From: Epiperipatus broadwayi
Lineage: Eukaryota > Onychophora > Udeonychophora > Euonychophora > Peripatidae
Assembly: GCA_028023455.1 (NCBI GenBank)
Contig: JAQFVV010006246.1
Location: forward strand, 983,501-1,047,500
Direction: 5' to 3'
Length of the DNA stretch: 64,000 bases
Positions 49,081 through 61,190 of the stretch are shown here, one piece after another. The notes beneath the pieces were generated by a model. That model was given only the letters and a program-made list of their open reading frames with translations. It was not told the origin of the DNA and made no database searches. The position numbers and the translations under genes are program-made. Positions within the stretch are counted from its first letter, which is position 1, and every line of letters starts with the position of its first letter.

Positions 49081-50616
49081 TGAAAAACAAAAAAACACAA
49101 GTTAAAAAACTTGCTAACGCTTGTATTTATGATAACAGATGGCGTTCTACCAAAAACACCGTCAAGCGTAGTTTTCTGTTTACATAAATGTCAGAGTGAG
49201 TATTCACTATCTCTAACTTTAATGCCACTTTCAGATCATGATTTCAAGCTATTTGCTATCATCAGTGAAAGACAGGAATAAGAAACTAGATCTAAACACA
49301 AACTCTGAGCATTTATGAAACAGTTTCTATTCAGCTTGCAAGCGTGAATCTTTTAGACACGTTAATGTCTTCAAACTCAGCATAGCAAGCCAGATAGCTA
49401 CATGGGTCTGATCTCAGTTCAGCATCACCACATAGTAGAAGTCTCTGCAATATACATCATTGCAAGAAAGACCTCAAAGGTACATTTATGAAAAACAAAA
49501 AAACACAAGTTAAAAAACTTGCTAATGCTTGTATTTATGATAACAGATGGCGTTCTACCAAAAACACCGTCAAGCATAGTTTTCTGTTTACATAAACGTC
49601 AGAGCGAGTATTCACTATCTCTAACTTTAATTCCACTTTCAGATCATGATTTCAAGCTATTTGCTATCGTCAGTGAAAGCCAGCTTGAAATCATGATCTG
49701 AAAGTGGAATTAAAGTTAGAGATAGTGAATACTCACTCTGACATTTATGTAAACAGAAAACTACGCTTGACAGTGTTTTTGGTAGAACGCCATCTGTTAT
49801 CATAAATACAAGCGTTAGCAAGTTTTTTAACTTGTGTTTTTTTGTTTTTCATAAATGTACCTTTGAGGTCTTTCTTGCAATGATGTATATTGCAGAGGCT
49901 GCTACTATGTGGTGATGCTGAACTGAGATCAGACCCATGTAGCTATCTGGCTTGCTATGCTGAGTTTGAAGACATTAACGTGTCTAAAAGATTCACGCTT
50001 GCAAACTGAATAGAAACTGTTTCATAAATGCTCAGAGTTTGTGTTTAGATCTAGTCTCTTATTCCTGTCTTTCACTGACGATAGCAAATAGCTTGAAATC
50101 ATGATCTGAAAGTGGAATTAAAGTTAGAGATAGTGAATACTCGCTCTGACGTTTATGTAAACAGAAAACTATGCTTGACGGTGTTTTTGGTAGAATGCCA
50201 TCTGTTATCATAAATACAAGCGTTAGCAAGTTTTTTAACTTGTGTTTTTTTGTGTTTTTCATAAATGTACCTTTGAGGTCTTTCTTGAAATGATGTATAT
50301 TGCAGAGGCTTCTACTATGTGGTGATGCTGAACTGAGATCAGACCCATGTAGCTATCTGGCTTGCTATGCTGAGTTTGAAGACATTAACATGTCTAAAAG
50401 ATTCATGCTTGCAAGCTGAATAGAAACTGTTTCATAAATGCTCAGAGTTTGTGTTTAGATCTAGTTTCTTATTCCTGTCTTTCACTGACGATAGCAAATA
50501 GCTTGAAATCATGATCTGAAAGTGGAATTAAAGTTAGAGATAGTGAATACTCGCTCTGACTTTTATGTAAACAGAAAACTACGCTTGACGGTGTTTTTGG
50601 TAGAATTCCATCTGTT
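49081..50616. repeat. Palindromic array of a ~408-bp tandem repeat
   Basis: A unit of 408 to 410 bases is repeated head to tail and then inverted. Forward units start at 49081 and 49489. After a 27-base spacer (49657-49683) the array continues in the opposite orientation, with unit phases at 49684, 50091 and 50501. The arms around the spacer pair over about 575 bases. Both edges are TA runs (about 49062-49080 and 50616-50631), and LINE sequence lies on each side. Copies are very similar, so amplification is recent. Frames at 49519-49701 and 50059-50262 encode the same peptide only because the unit repeats. Confidence 0.9.
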
Positions 50617-50631
50617 ATATATATATATATA

Positions 50632-51039
50632 AACTCTTTTTACTCTCCATACTAGTTCTTTATCTCTCTAACTCCCTATTCTTTATTAATAAATCTATTC
50701 TTTTATTCAATTCCTTACCACTATAACACTAAAAAATCCTCCCAACACAATCATCCCATCTTTTGTACAAATATACTGATATAAATTCTTTATCCAAATC
50801 TTTTGCATATCACATTACCTTTCTCACCCATCTTGTTGCCTGCCCTTTACATATAACCCAATTAATTACTATTTTGGCTATTCTCCATAAACCGCAATCT
50901 AACAAACATTTTCATTTTAGTTTTTGCATATCTCATATAAAAACTAGACCATCCCATTTCTCATTGAATGGCCTCCCTTGCTGTCCATACATCTGTATCC
51001 AATGCATGTTTTCCTACTTCCCTTTGTACTTTTTCTAAT
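50632..51039 (-). pseudogene. LINE region between reverse transcriptase and array
   Basis: Shifting frames on the minus strand give pieces of the typical LINE thumb and C-terminal domain, such as a 'W-S-S-F-Y-M-R' stretch. They are frameshifted several times and end at the TA run of the satellite array. The + strand frame at 50763-51038 is antisense. Confidence 0.55.
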
Positions 51040-51582
51040 TTAATATAATATCCCTTTACTAACACATAATGCATCATTATCATATTTTAACTCTGCTACT
51101 GCAACTCCCTTCCATATAATTCTAGCTACATCATATTTATTATATGAAAACATTGTTAATTGCTTTATCAATCCCTTCCTTTTCTTTGCTTCATTTATCA
51201 ATTGTTTCTCCCATTCATCCAAACAATTTTTCTGATTACTCAAAATAATTCCCAAATAACTATATCTATTCACCACACTTAACTTAGTATCTCCTAAAAA
51301 AAATTCTACATATTCTCTTTCCTCAGTATTAACCATCATTATATTTGATATTTCTTCACTAAATTTAATCCCCATCTTTTTACCCACCCTTGCACATGTC
51401 CTCAGCATAACTTCCATATCTTCTCTTCTTTCTGCACACAAAAATATATCATCTGCAAAAAAAAGACCTGGCAAAATATATACTCTCTTACCACCTATTA
51501 ATACTATCTCTATCCCTCTTCCTAATCTTTCTATTGCTCTTTCCATTTCACTCAAATACAACACAAACAAAATAGGTGACAT
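51040..51582 (-). pseudogene. LINE reverse transcriptase fragment
   Basis: This 180-residue frame covers the palm to thumb of a non-LTR reverse transcriptase, the enzyme that copies LINE RNA at the target site. Seen in order are M-S-P-I-L-F-V-L-Y-L-S-E, the catalytic F-A-D-D-I-F-L (the usual Y-A-D-D box with Phe), K-M-G-I-K-F-S-E, the Y-S-Y-L-G-I-I-L motif and a basic thumb helix. The catalytic Asp pair is intact, but the protein starts inside the domain and lacks the fingers and endonuclease, so it cannot work. It is on the minus strand and is the best-preserved coding piece of the LINE. Confidence 0.85.
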
Positions 51583-51845
51583 AGGGCAAAATATTAACTA
51601 AAATATATATATACAAAAATAACAATAAAAAGCAAAATTAATTATATGTAAAAGTGCTATTTTTAATATTTCAACCAGAAGATTGTTTTTCATGAAAAAT
51701 ATTTTTTCCTACCACTAAACATCATATGATCACCTCTACTATGTGGAGAGATTAGCCACATGTAAATTGCTTTACTCTTGAAATATTAGAAATAGCAGTG
51801 TTACATACAAGTAATTGTGTTTTTTCTTATTTTTTTCTGTATCTG

Positions 51846-52435
51846 TATATTGTACTGAGGAATGATGAGAGAGAGAGTGCTATGCAAGCTAAACCAGGTT
51901 AAACACATATATAATACTATGCTAATGGGTAAAATAAGATTAAATATAAGGTTGCTATGGCTAAAACTCAGGATTCTGTTGTTGCTACAGTAATTCATGC
52001 AGAAAACACCGAGAATTACAATAATAATAAATATTATAAAATGTCATTAACTAATTTTAAGAAGAGAAGAAACCTCAACTCACTCTTACAAAACATTAAC
52101 AATCTCAGTACTCCATACATAAATCACCAAGTAGCAAGGGTACAATTAATTTCTTTCTTATAATAAATTTCTTCCATCATCCCTTCTCCAACTCCCTCTT
52201 ATTTCTCTAACTACTTCACCATCATATTGCCATGGTCAGATCCACATGTAACAAACTATTAGTTTATAAATCTTACTGATTCATTATATCACTTTATATT
52301 TCTTAGACAATAAATGTATGATTTCTTATTTTTAAAATTATAATATTATGATCTCAGGGTTCTTACAAATAATACAAAATTTGTAATATTTATTTTATGA
52401 CCTACAATAGACAAATTAATGTCTACTTCTTATTG

Positions 52436-52489
<54 letters not shown>

Positions 52490-52975
52490 TTAATAAATTA
52501 TGAAATAATTTAACTAAGACAAAATTGCATTCAACTTTTGAAAAGTGATTTTTGCCAATAACATAATAAATTTATCAAAAATGGAAATAAACAATAATTA
52601 ATGTTAATGAAATATTTTTTCAATACGTTTGAAATTCTAATTATAGTGATCAATAGAGCAAATTGATAATATTTATTTGAATGTATTTTTCATATCTGCA
52701 AATAACTATCAGTTCAATAATTCAACATTTATTTATGTGTTTTTATCGGGAATAAACATTGAAAATATTTGTGCAAATAAATTGTATAATGTTTAGATTT
52801 TTGGAATTGGTTTTAATGACTACCAAGAACATTATAAGACACTACACTAGATTAAACAACAAAATAACATTTATTAATCGAAAGAAACAAATTTTATAAA
52901 ACCTATCATAGAAGACTGTTTGTTACAATGAATTTTTTTTTAAAAAATTATATTTATAATAGGCTTATGCAGCTG
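51846..52975 (-). repeat. 3' LTR (left copy)
   Basis: It shares with 55213-56495 long near-identical blocks, such as 'tatgcaagctaaaccagg', 'aagtagcaagggtaca', 'ttcttccatcatcccttctc' and 'aagaacattataagacacta'. It includes a (TAA)n tract of about 52 bases at 52438-52489. The frame at 51957-52163 lies inside it and is not coding. Confidence 0.75.
52438..52489. repeat. (TAA)n microsatellite in the left LTR
   Basis: About 17 uninterrupted TAA units, at the same relative position as the longer tract in the right LTR. Confidence 0.95.
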
Positions 52976-53599
52976 TTTTTTTTATTTATAAAATATAGGA
53001 AATTTTATTCTGTAATTTGGTTACAAGTCATATGATAAGGTTAAAAATAGGATACATTAAATGGTATTCAAGGAACAAAAAAGTTCAATGATGACATCCT
53101 GCATTACATAACCTAAAAGGACTACAGTGATCCATAGGAGCATAGGAAGGGCCCCAGATAGGTGACTAAGCTTGCATGACTCAAAATGTATAAAGATGAC
53201 ATCAAAGTTTTGTCCATGCAAAAATCATGGTATTACATAGGTAAATCAGACCCTTCATAAATGGATGTCAATGTCTTTGTATACAGAGTCTAAGGTATAG
53301 GCTTGAGGATGGGGGCAATTAATAGTCAATCCTGAATGGATGCACTACATTAAATCTATCATCTAATTTCATATCAGCTAATAATTCATAAATAGAATAC
53401 TTTTGTTCTTGTTTAAATTTATTAAAGTGCTTTCCCATTTTTGAATTTTGGCTCAACTTCTTTACTTGGCAACTCATATAATTTCTACCCAGCATCTATT
53501 AATTTTTTTGGACTTGTTTAATAGCCTTTTCTAATAGAAGGTAAAGTTCTTAACTTCATGCACTTTTATCCTTGATTGTTGCACAGACTGTAACAATTC
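52976..53599 (-). other. Internal region between coiled coil and 3' LTR
   Basis: No polymerase, protease or integrase motif is readable on the minus strand. The segment 53080-53340 is less AT-rich. A minus-strand stretch near 53340-53440 reads as a short hydrophilic frame without a known motif. Confidence 0.4.
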
Positions 53600-54660
53600 A
53601 TGTTTAACAGTTTGCAAACCTACATTAATCTGAGACTGTTTGTTATCATCCAGTTGGATCAATTGTTCATGTGTATTCTCTATATATTCCTCAACATCTA
53701 TACTTGTCATTTTTCATCAGTACTTTTAAATTTTAAATCTAATTCAACCTTAAATTGTTCTACAAGGCTAGTGGACTGTAGTTCTATATTTTGCAATTTA
53801 TGGTCTATGTCTATTATGTGTCCTGACAATTTTCCATTGGTCTTTTCTAATTTTATTTCCAAATTATTTAACTTAGACTCTTGTTTAACTATCTTACAAT
53901 TTAATTCCATCTTTTCAAACCACAAATTAAGACCAAACGTAATTTCTTCCTTATTTTTCCCTAATCTAATTTTTATTTCCTCCACAAAATCACTTCTGAG
54001 TTGTTCTTTTGATTCTACAATTTTATTTTCTAAATAGTCTCAAGATTCTGCAACTTGACTTTCTAAAGTCTCTTTTAAATTTTCCACAAACTCTCTTGTT
54101 TCTCTCAGGTTATTTGCTAAAACATCAAATCTATTTCCAACTTTATTTATTAAGATATCATATCTATTTATTATCTCATTTTGAGATTTTTTTGATCACC
54201 AAGTTTATTTTCAAAGTGTCAAATCTATCATTCATTTCATTTTTATGAACATTGAATTTATTTTCAAAACTAGTTTTTATCTCATTTCAAGATTCTGTCA
54301 ACTCTTTAAATTCATTTATCTGAACATCAAATTTATTTTCAAAACTAATTCTCATCTCATTTTAAAATTTTTCTGAGCATCAAATTTATTTTGAAGATTA
54401 ATGTTCTGAGCATCAAATTTATTTTCAAAACTAATTATCATTTCATTTTAAGATTTTTCTTGAGTATCAAATTTTTTTTCAAGACTATTTTTATCATTAA
54501 CATAAATTGCTTAAGATCTTCATCATGAGTTCTTTCCTGATTTGTTTTCAACTCTGAAACATGAGGCTCAGGAGAAAATACTGTTTGGTTCAACTGTAGA
54601 TACACACTGTGAATCAGAAGGCATCATCACATTTTGGGTCTCTCCCAAATGGCCTATCTC
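53600..54660 (-). pseudogene. Coiled-coil Gag-like relic (minus strand)
   Basis: The minus strand encodes long heptad-rich stretches. The upstream part (about 54243-54500) is a DNA tandem repeat encoding recurrent 'FENKFD' steps, and the downstream part (53707-53985) is an uninterrupted 92-residue Lys/Glu/Leu-rich coiled coil. Stops and frameshifts break the region into pieces. Its place between LTRs and downstream of the primer-binding site suggests a Gag-like role, while no capsid or knuckle motif is seen. The + strand frames at 53600-54037 and 54009-54248 are antisense shadows. Confidence 0.5.
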
Positions 54661-55191
54661 TTTGCTCAAACTATCAATATTTATTATAATAATTGACAAT
54701 GTTAAAATTTTGTTAAATAAATTATTTCATAAATAATCAGGCACATAGTTCTTCCCTCCATCAATTGAAACATCCAAATCACAATGATAACTTTAGTGTA
54801 TTGGTCTCCCTAAACTGTATAGACCATACAACAAATTATTTCAAAAAGAACCTATCACTTTAATCCATTAATCTCCAAAAAAATATACATCTACCACATG
54901 GTCTTTATATTATAATGTCTTGGTAACCAGAAATCAATATTATTAATTGATTATAAATAATGGTCATATTATTATTACTCACATGGTACAGATCAATTTA
55001 AATATTTAATTTAATCAACTCATTAAATAATTTCAATTTATAAGCATTAAAACACATTAAAACATGTAAATTAATTCATTGTGGCAAACAGGTTAGATCA
55101 TGCAGTATTCATATACAATGAAATATTCTCTTTATTCTATTCCAAATCTATTTTCTCAGAACAATAATTACAAATCAATGACTATCTATCA

Positions 55192-55211
55192 GGCCAACAT
55201 GTTGGGTGGCA
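55192..55211 (-). promoter_or_regulatory. Primer-binding site of the minus-strand LTR element
   Basis: On the minus strand it reads TGCCACCCAACATGTTGGCC, a decayed relative of the tRNA-Lys-type site at 16901-16918. It lies directly inside the right LTR, as expected for a minus-strand element. Confidence 0.62.
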
Positions 55212-55212
55212 A

Positions 55213-55854
55213 AATTTTACCCAGTGAGAAATGAGAGAGGATTCCTATGCAAGCTAAACCAGGTTAAACACATATATAATGCTATCGCTAATGAGTAAAA
55301 TAAGATTGAGAATAAGGTTAACAATGCTACAGCTAAAGCTTAGGGTTCTGTTGTTGTTACAGTAATTCATGCTAAGATCATCAATAATTACAACAATAAT
55401 AAACATTATAAAATATTAACTAATTTTAAGAGGAGGAAAAACCCAACTTACTCTTGCAAAACTTTAACACTCTCAGTACTCTCTACATAAATCTCCAAGT
55501 AGCAAGGGTACATTTAATTTATCTCTTATAATAAATTTCTTCCATCATCCCTTCTCCAACACATTCTTATATTTCTAACTATTTTACTATTATATTACCA
55601 TGAGAAGATTTACATTCAACAAATGATTAGTTTATAAATTTTGCTGATTCATTATGCCACTTTATATTTCTTAGGCAATAAATATATTACTTTGTATTTT
55701 TAAAAATATAATGTTATGATCTCAGGGTACTTATAGTTAATAAAAAATTTCTAATATTTATTTCATGAACATGTTGTTGATAAATGAATGATATCCTATG
55801 TTGAACCCTAAGCAGACATACACTTAATAAACAAGTTAATGTCTACTTAATTAT

Positions 55855-55946
<92 letters not shown>

Positions 55947-56495
55947 TTAATAAATTATAAAATAATTTAACTAAGACAAAATTGCATTAAACTTTAAATT
56001 TGGAATAATATCATCATCTACTAGGAGAATATTTGAATATCAAGATTGAAAAAAGATTTTATATCCACTCAAAATATCTACCAATAGCATAATAAATTTA
56101 TCAAAAATGAAAATAAACAATAATTAACCTTAATGTAATCTTATTTCAATAAATGTGCAATTCTAACTATAGTGATCAATAGAGCAAATTGATAATTATT
56201 TAAAGCATTTTTCATATCTGCAAATAACTATCCCTTCAATAATTCAATATTTAATTATGTGTCTGTACCTGGAATAAACATTGAAAATATTTGCACAAAT
56301 AAATTGTATAATGTTTAGATTTTGGAATTGGTTTTGATACGTACCAAGAACATTATAAGACACTACACCAGATTAAATAACAAAATAACATTTACTAATA
56401 CAAGGAACAAATTTTATAAACCATAACATATCATAGAAGCCTGTTACAAAGAATTTTTTAAAAAATTATATTTGCAATAGGCTTGTGCTACTGTT
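55213..56495 (-). repeat. 5' LTR (right copy)
   Basis: It is the partner of the left repeat, with a longer (TAA)n tract of about 90 bases at 55857-55946 and one extra segment of about 40 bases just before it. It ends where similarity stops, near 'ctactgttta'. Confidence 0.75.
55857..55946. repeat. (TAA)n microsatellite in the right LTR
   Basis: About 30 uninterrupted TAA units, nearly twice the length of the tract in the sister LTR. Confidence 0.95.
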
Positions 56496-58138
56496 TAGAG
56501 AGAAAATTTTACAATTTAAAATTTTCTTAAATTAAAACATTACATGACTGAATTACATATCTGTGACACATGGTGGTTTTAAATGGACAAAATAGTTAAA
56601 ACTTATTTTAACCTTTAAATCAAATACCTATTTTACTAATATTACAAATAATTATTTTGTGCCAATTAAGTAATATAATCTAATAAATTATTGATAAATT
56701 TAAAGTACAAGTTATATCTTTCTGCATAAATATATATATATGCCTTAACTAATGCTATAAATTCATAAATTTTAGCTTTATCAGCTATATGTTAATTATT
56801 TATATTATGGTCGTGATTAGAAACAGAAGTAAATGGATTTGTAACCAAACATTATTTATCAAATGTTATGGTTTTTAATTATCACAGTTTATTAACTATA
56901 TCTTATTTATTAACTTTATGGTTTTAAGCTATAATAAAGCCTTAAATCATTTCAGAGGTTATATTTATACACCCACACACTCAATGCTATATATGTCCCA
57001 ACAATGAGTAAAGATAAATAATCTTCAAATCTTACCAGTTCAGTGGTGATGATGATGATCATGATGTACACTGCTTATTTTAGGCTAATAATAAATTTTC
57101 TAATTTTGAATAAATTACTATCAGTTTTATTAATGATTTCTGGCAACACACAGCAAAGCACATATGTCAAATGCTCAACCCACATTTAGGGAGTTACAAG
57201 TGTTCCTAAAGAAGATGATATACTTCAAATAACTAAACTTATCAATGACCAACTTACAATATTAACAACACCTTACATGGTAGTAAAAAATATAACAAAG
57301 CTATTTCTGAGAGAAAACAATCATGTGATGGCATGAATCCAGAGTATGCACTTATTATCTGAGGACAATGAATTATGTTAGAATGTAGTCTCAAGACATA
57401 TACACATATAATAGGGGAATGAACCAATCACCATACAACTATGAAAGTGAGAAAACATTGCTCAAGGAAAATATCAACACTACTGGAGAGAGTAACCCTC
57501 TATCTTCTAATAAACTAACTAAGTTATTTGAATATTAATAATAATAAGGAGAGAACTAAACTCACTCTCCAAATCCTCAATGAAGAAATAAATTCACATA
57601 CCTTGGAACACAATGGTCGGCTAATAAATATCACTTATTCTGAAGAGGAATGAATTCTAAACTCTCACTAAATATAATACTACATTGATGCATAAAACCA
57701 ATAAATGATAATAATTAACAAATATGACTGAATAAAATATATTTTTAAGTAATTAATAAAACAAGAAATATACATCCTTTTCCTAAACATATAATATTCA
57801 TTATACATATGCCACTAACTATCCAGGACATAACAATACTCTTTCAAATCTTAATACTAAATTATTATATTGCATAGTATCATAAATGCTAAAATTGTAA
57901 TAATAATAGTAACAATAAGTGAACATCTTTCTGTCATGTTACACAGATAACACATAAATATAAAATGACTAATATTTTTAAAATCGCATCAATATTAAAT
58001 AGCATATAATGTTGATAGTAATAATATAAAAATGCATACTTAATCATGATATATTGTAAAGTATAGCTCAAATCTTAAACATAAGTTTAATCAAAATGTT
58101 ATTATTATTTTTTTCTCCATAAATAAAAAAAATATATA
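56496..58138. other. AT-rich stretch, no gene recognised
   Basis: No coding frame or repeat ends were found. A short gatgatgatgat run lies near 57046. Confidence 0.5.
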
Positions 58139-59009
58139 CACCTGGGTCTCGTTTTACATGATAGATAGGTTCCTCAGAAAACACGCACAAACAAATTCGC
58201 GCAAAAATAGACGTAACTTACTTTGAAAAAGGGGGGATGCAGTCTGTGATTTTTCAAAATTCGCATAAAAGCAAAGCACCAACGTAAAAATTACTTTAAA
58301 ATTCGTGCAAAAAAAAAATAAGGAAATAAAATATGACTAATAAAAAATTTCAAATTTGAAAAAAATTGATTCAAGACAAACTTTTTTTAACTATAATATT
58401 TAATTTTATTCAAAATAATATATTTTTATGCATAATTTACAGTACAGTAATTTACATTTTTTTATACATGTTTTAATTATTATGATTTTCTGGTGACAAT
58501 GTAATTAGTAATTAATCTTTGAGATGATGATTTTATTAATTGTTTACGAAGCTTGTGATATCCAGACATACAACCATTTAGCTCTCATTGGAATTTAAGA
58601 GCACGTTAATAATTAGTGTCATTAATAAGAAAATAATAATTGATTATGTTCTTTTTTAAAAAGCAAAAACAGAATGTGATTTAAAATGCAAAATTAACAC
58701 ACACAATGTTTGAACAAATTTACATTATAATTTTGTAAAATTTAATATGTGTATACGTAAAATGTGGAAATCATGATTTTAATTTCATTATTGCATAAAA
58801 TCTTACTATTATAAAGCACTGAAAATATTGAAATTACTAAGATGAAAGTCGAATTCCAATAATGTGCTATTACTTTCAATATAACGTAAGTGCACAAAAT
58901 TTATTATTTAAAGTAATAGCGCATTATCGGAAATCAACTTCCAGTGAAACACGAATCGTGTAACTTCAAAATTGTGTTAAATAAGTCCGCGTAAAAAGAG
59001 ACCCAGGTG
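58139..59009. mobile_element. 871-bp MITE with 12-bp perfect terminal inverted repeats and TA target duplication
   Basis: The left end is CACCTGGGTCTCGTTTTACA. The right end is its near-perfect complement (gtaaaaagagacccaggtg). TA flanks both sides (58137-58138 and 59010-59011). The first 12 bases of each end pair perfectly and the repeat extends to about 20. The GTCTCGTTTTA wording and TA duplication resemble pogo/Tigger-type Tc1/mariner elements, which is inference. There is no transposase frame. An internal stem of about 20 base pairs lies at 58857-58877 and 58911-58931. Confidence 0.87.
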
Positions 59010-59011
59010 TA

Positions 59012-61190
59012 CTTAAGTTTTTAATCTGCACATTTCTTTGTCTGACATCAAGTAAACCAATGCATCAAAATGTTCTTCGTACATGGGTGATATAATCCAA
59101 AACATAATTGCATTATCCATTCTTCTTTCCTACACAGACTTAGCACATGCACATATAAAGAAATATTAAGACATGAATAAATGAATGAATGGCCATTATT
59201 TTGTGAATTGTTTCACATGTATACTAGACAAAACAGTTCACATTTCTTGCACATTACACTCGATTTAAAATATAAATTATTTAATCCATCATTTAATACA
59301 TATTCTTTTTAATCCAAGTAAAACTTTCCCATCACAATTCATAGTTCTTTTTTGAAAAACATTGCTTTCAAGTTATGCAGGATTTTCACATTTATTATAG
59401 CCATTTCTTCTAATTCTATCTTTCAATTTTGATCGAATTTAAAGTAATATTCATACAACATTTATTTAATCTATTTTCTCTAACTTTTATGAATGAAAAT
59501 CTTGACACATGATATTGCTTATTCAATTATTTCACATGGCAATTAAGTTAAAACTTTCTTTCTAATTTCAAGTATATTCATTAATTATTACATACAGTCG
59601 TTCATAGAAAATAATGTTTATTAGTCATTTAACACTTTATCATAAACATAATTCCATATTAACAATCCTCTAAATTAGGAATATCAATTCATAAGTAAGT
59701 CTTGATAACTTTGTCATCAAAATCTTTCATTGTCTAGTCAATACAATAAGTTTCTTCTCTTTCATAATTTCCTTTGATATAAATAACGATAAACTTTTTA
59801 AAAGGTTAAGAATCATCTTAAGTTAACAAGTTATAGCAGAAGATTAAAATTATGTAGTTAGCACTAAGTTTTAAGTTTTTTTTCTTTTTCAACAAATCTG
59901 CTCCAACATTAGACATCTAAACAGATCATGGTGAATAACATCATTAGATAAAATATGACAATTTTAAAATGTTACCTGCAACATTTTGACTTCAGAAGGC
60001 ATGGGTTCCACTATCGATATACTGTTAATTGCCATATTGCTGATAAATTCTTTCTTTATATTGATCTGGATATTTTCATTAAATTTAGGATAAGAATCTA
60101 ATGCTTGATGGGAAAATTTAAGTAGACATTTTGACTTTAATATATAAAAAACATTAAAATTTTATAGTTTTTTGAATTTGAAGATCGTCTGCAACTTTTA
60201 TGCACTTTCTTTAGTGCTGTTCTTTTAATGCAACTCTTCTAATAAAATTCTTCTCAAATATATGTGTGTGCATCCTTACATAACTTACTGTTCATTTCCT
60301 ATTGATTTCTCCACCCTTGATTTAACAGTCTGATTAAGTTTTTATTGCAGTCTGACATGAATTAGTCATAAATAGCCAGACAGTCATGTGATGCTTTGTA
60401 ATTTTCAAATATTAAGTTATATGGTTAAATAAATAAAAAATACTTAAACTAATAATAAAATATCAAATAAAAATTATTTAAACTAAGTTAATCTTATGAA
60501 TGAAAAATTTTAGAGATTCATTTAACTTTGACTAAAAATTTTTAATCAAACAAAATGCTACTCGATGATAGCAAACATTACACATAAAAAAATATTTTTC
60601 CAATAAATAAAATTACCATGGAATCATACACACTCACTCATTCAGAAATCATTCTATATTTTTTTAACTATTGAAGTTAAAGTTCTTTTTAAATAGCAAT
60701 AAACCTATTTATCTATTTTTATATTAAACCAATTTAGTGTACTTTTTGTTTCAAATTTAATACTCTTATTTAATACATTAACTGATTAATTTTTACAATT
60801 GATTTGAAATCAAATATTTTATTAAAATTATAATACCTATTACATAAATTTTAACATACTATTTAATTTACTTAATTCAAGCACTTATCTATTTACTCTA
60901 ACTTATATTAGTAATCTAACTTTAATATGGCTAGCTACATTTTAGATTTAAATCATTAACACATGCTTTAGCTATATGTTTACAATATTTTAGCAAAGCT
61001 ATCAATTTAAACATCCTATGATATATTCATGACAGAAACATTTTAATCATTAGTCACTTAAAGCTCTCCATGTTTAGATCATTTATAGGCACATTGAATT
61101 TAGTAGCTTTTTCTTAGAAATTTTTTTTCTAGTTAAATATCAGCCATAAAAAACACCAGCTTTTTTGGCAATGGCAAAGTCACAATATAT
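59012..61190. other. AT-rich stretch, no gene recognised
   Basis: No gene, repeat end or motif could be supported. Confidence 0.5.

Larger units (their letters stand above)
48586..51593 (-). mobile_element. LINE copy 2, 5'-truncated and split by a satellite array
   Basis: On the minus strand the order is reverse transcriptase (51593 down to about 50632), the palindromic array, the C-terminal Cys-His cluster with its tail, and the 3' UTR ending in a 'gatgtgatgtg' tail (48586). The 5' truncation falls inside the reverse transcriptase, just before its C-P-M-S-P-I-L-F motif. The 3' end matches the LINE fragment at 31192-31630. Many frameshifts are present outside the long frame. The clade (CR1/Jockey/I-like) cannot be settled by eye. 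Confidence 0.82.
51846..56495 (-). mobile_element. LTR element with coiled-coil Gag-like internal region, minus strand
   Basis: Direct repeats at about 51846-52975 and 55213-56495 flank an internal region of about 2.2 kb. The internal region carries a primer-binding site next to the right repeat and a coiled-coil frame on the minus strand. Both repeats contain a TAA microsatellite at the same place, with different lengths. There is no protease, reverse transcriptase or integrase motif in the internal region. I did not find a certain target duplication. Confidence 0.75.

Noticed and set aside
49519-50262. Repeated peptide frames in the satellite array
   Set aside because: They are carried by the repeated unit, and one runs across the inversion spacer. 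There is no independent sign of coding selection.
53600-54248. A 145-residue + strand frame, among the longest in the window, and its neighbour
   Set aside because: They are antisense to the coiled-coil relic. Lys/Glu heptads on one strand give Phe/Ser/Leu-rich open frames on the other.
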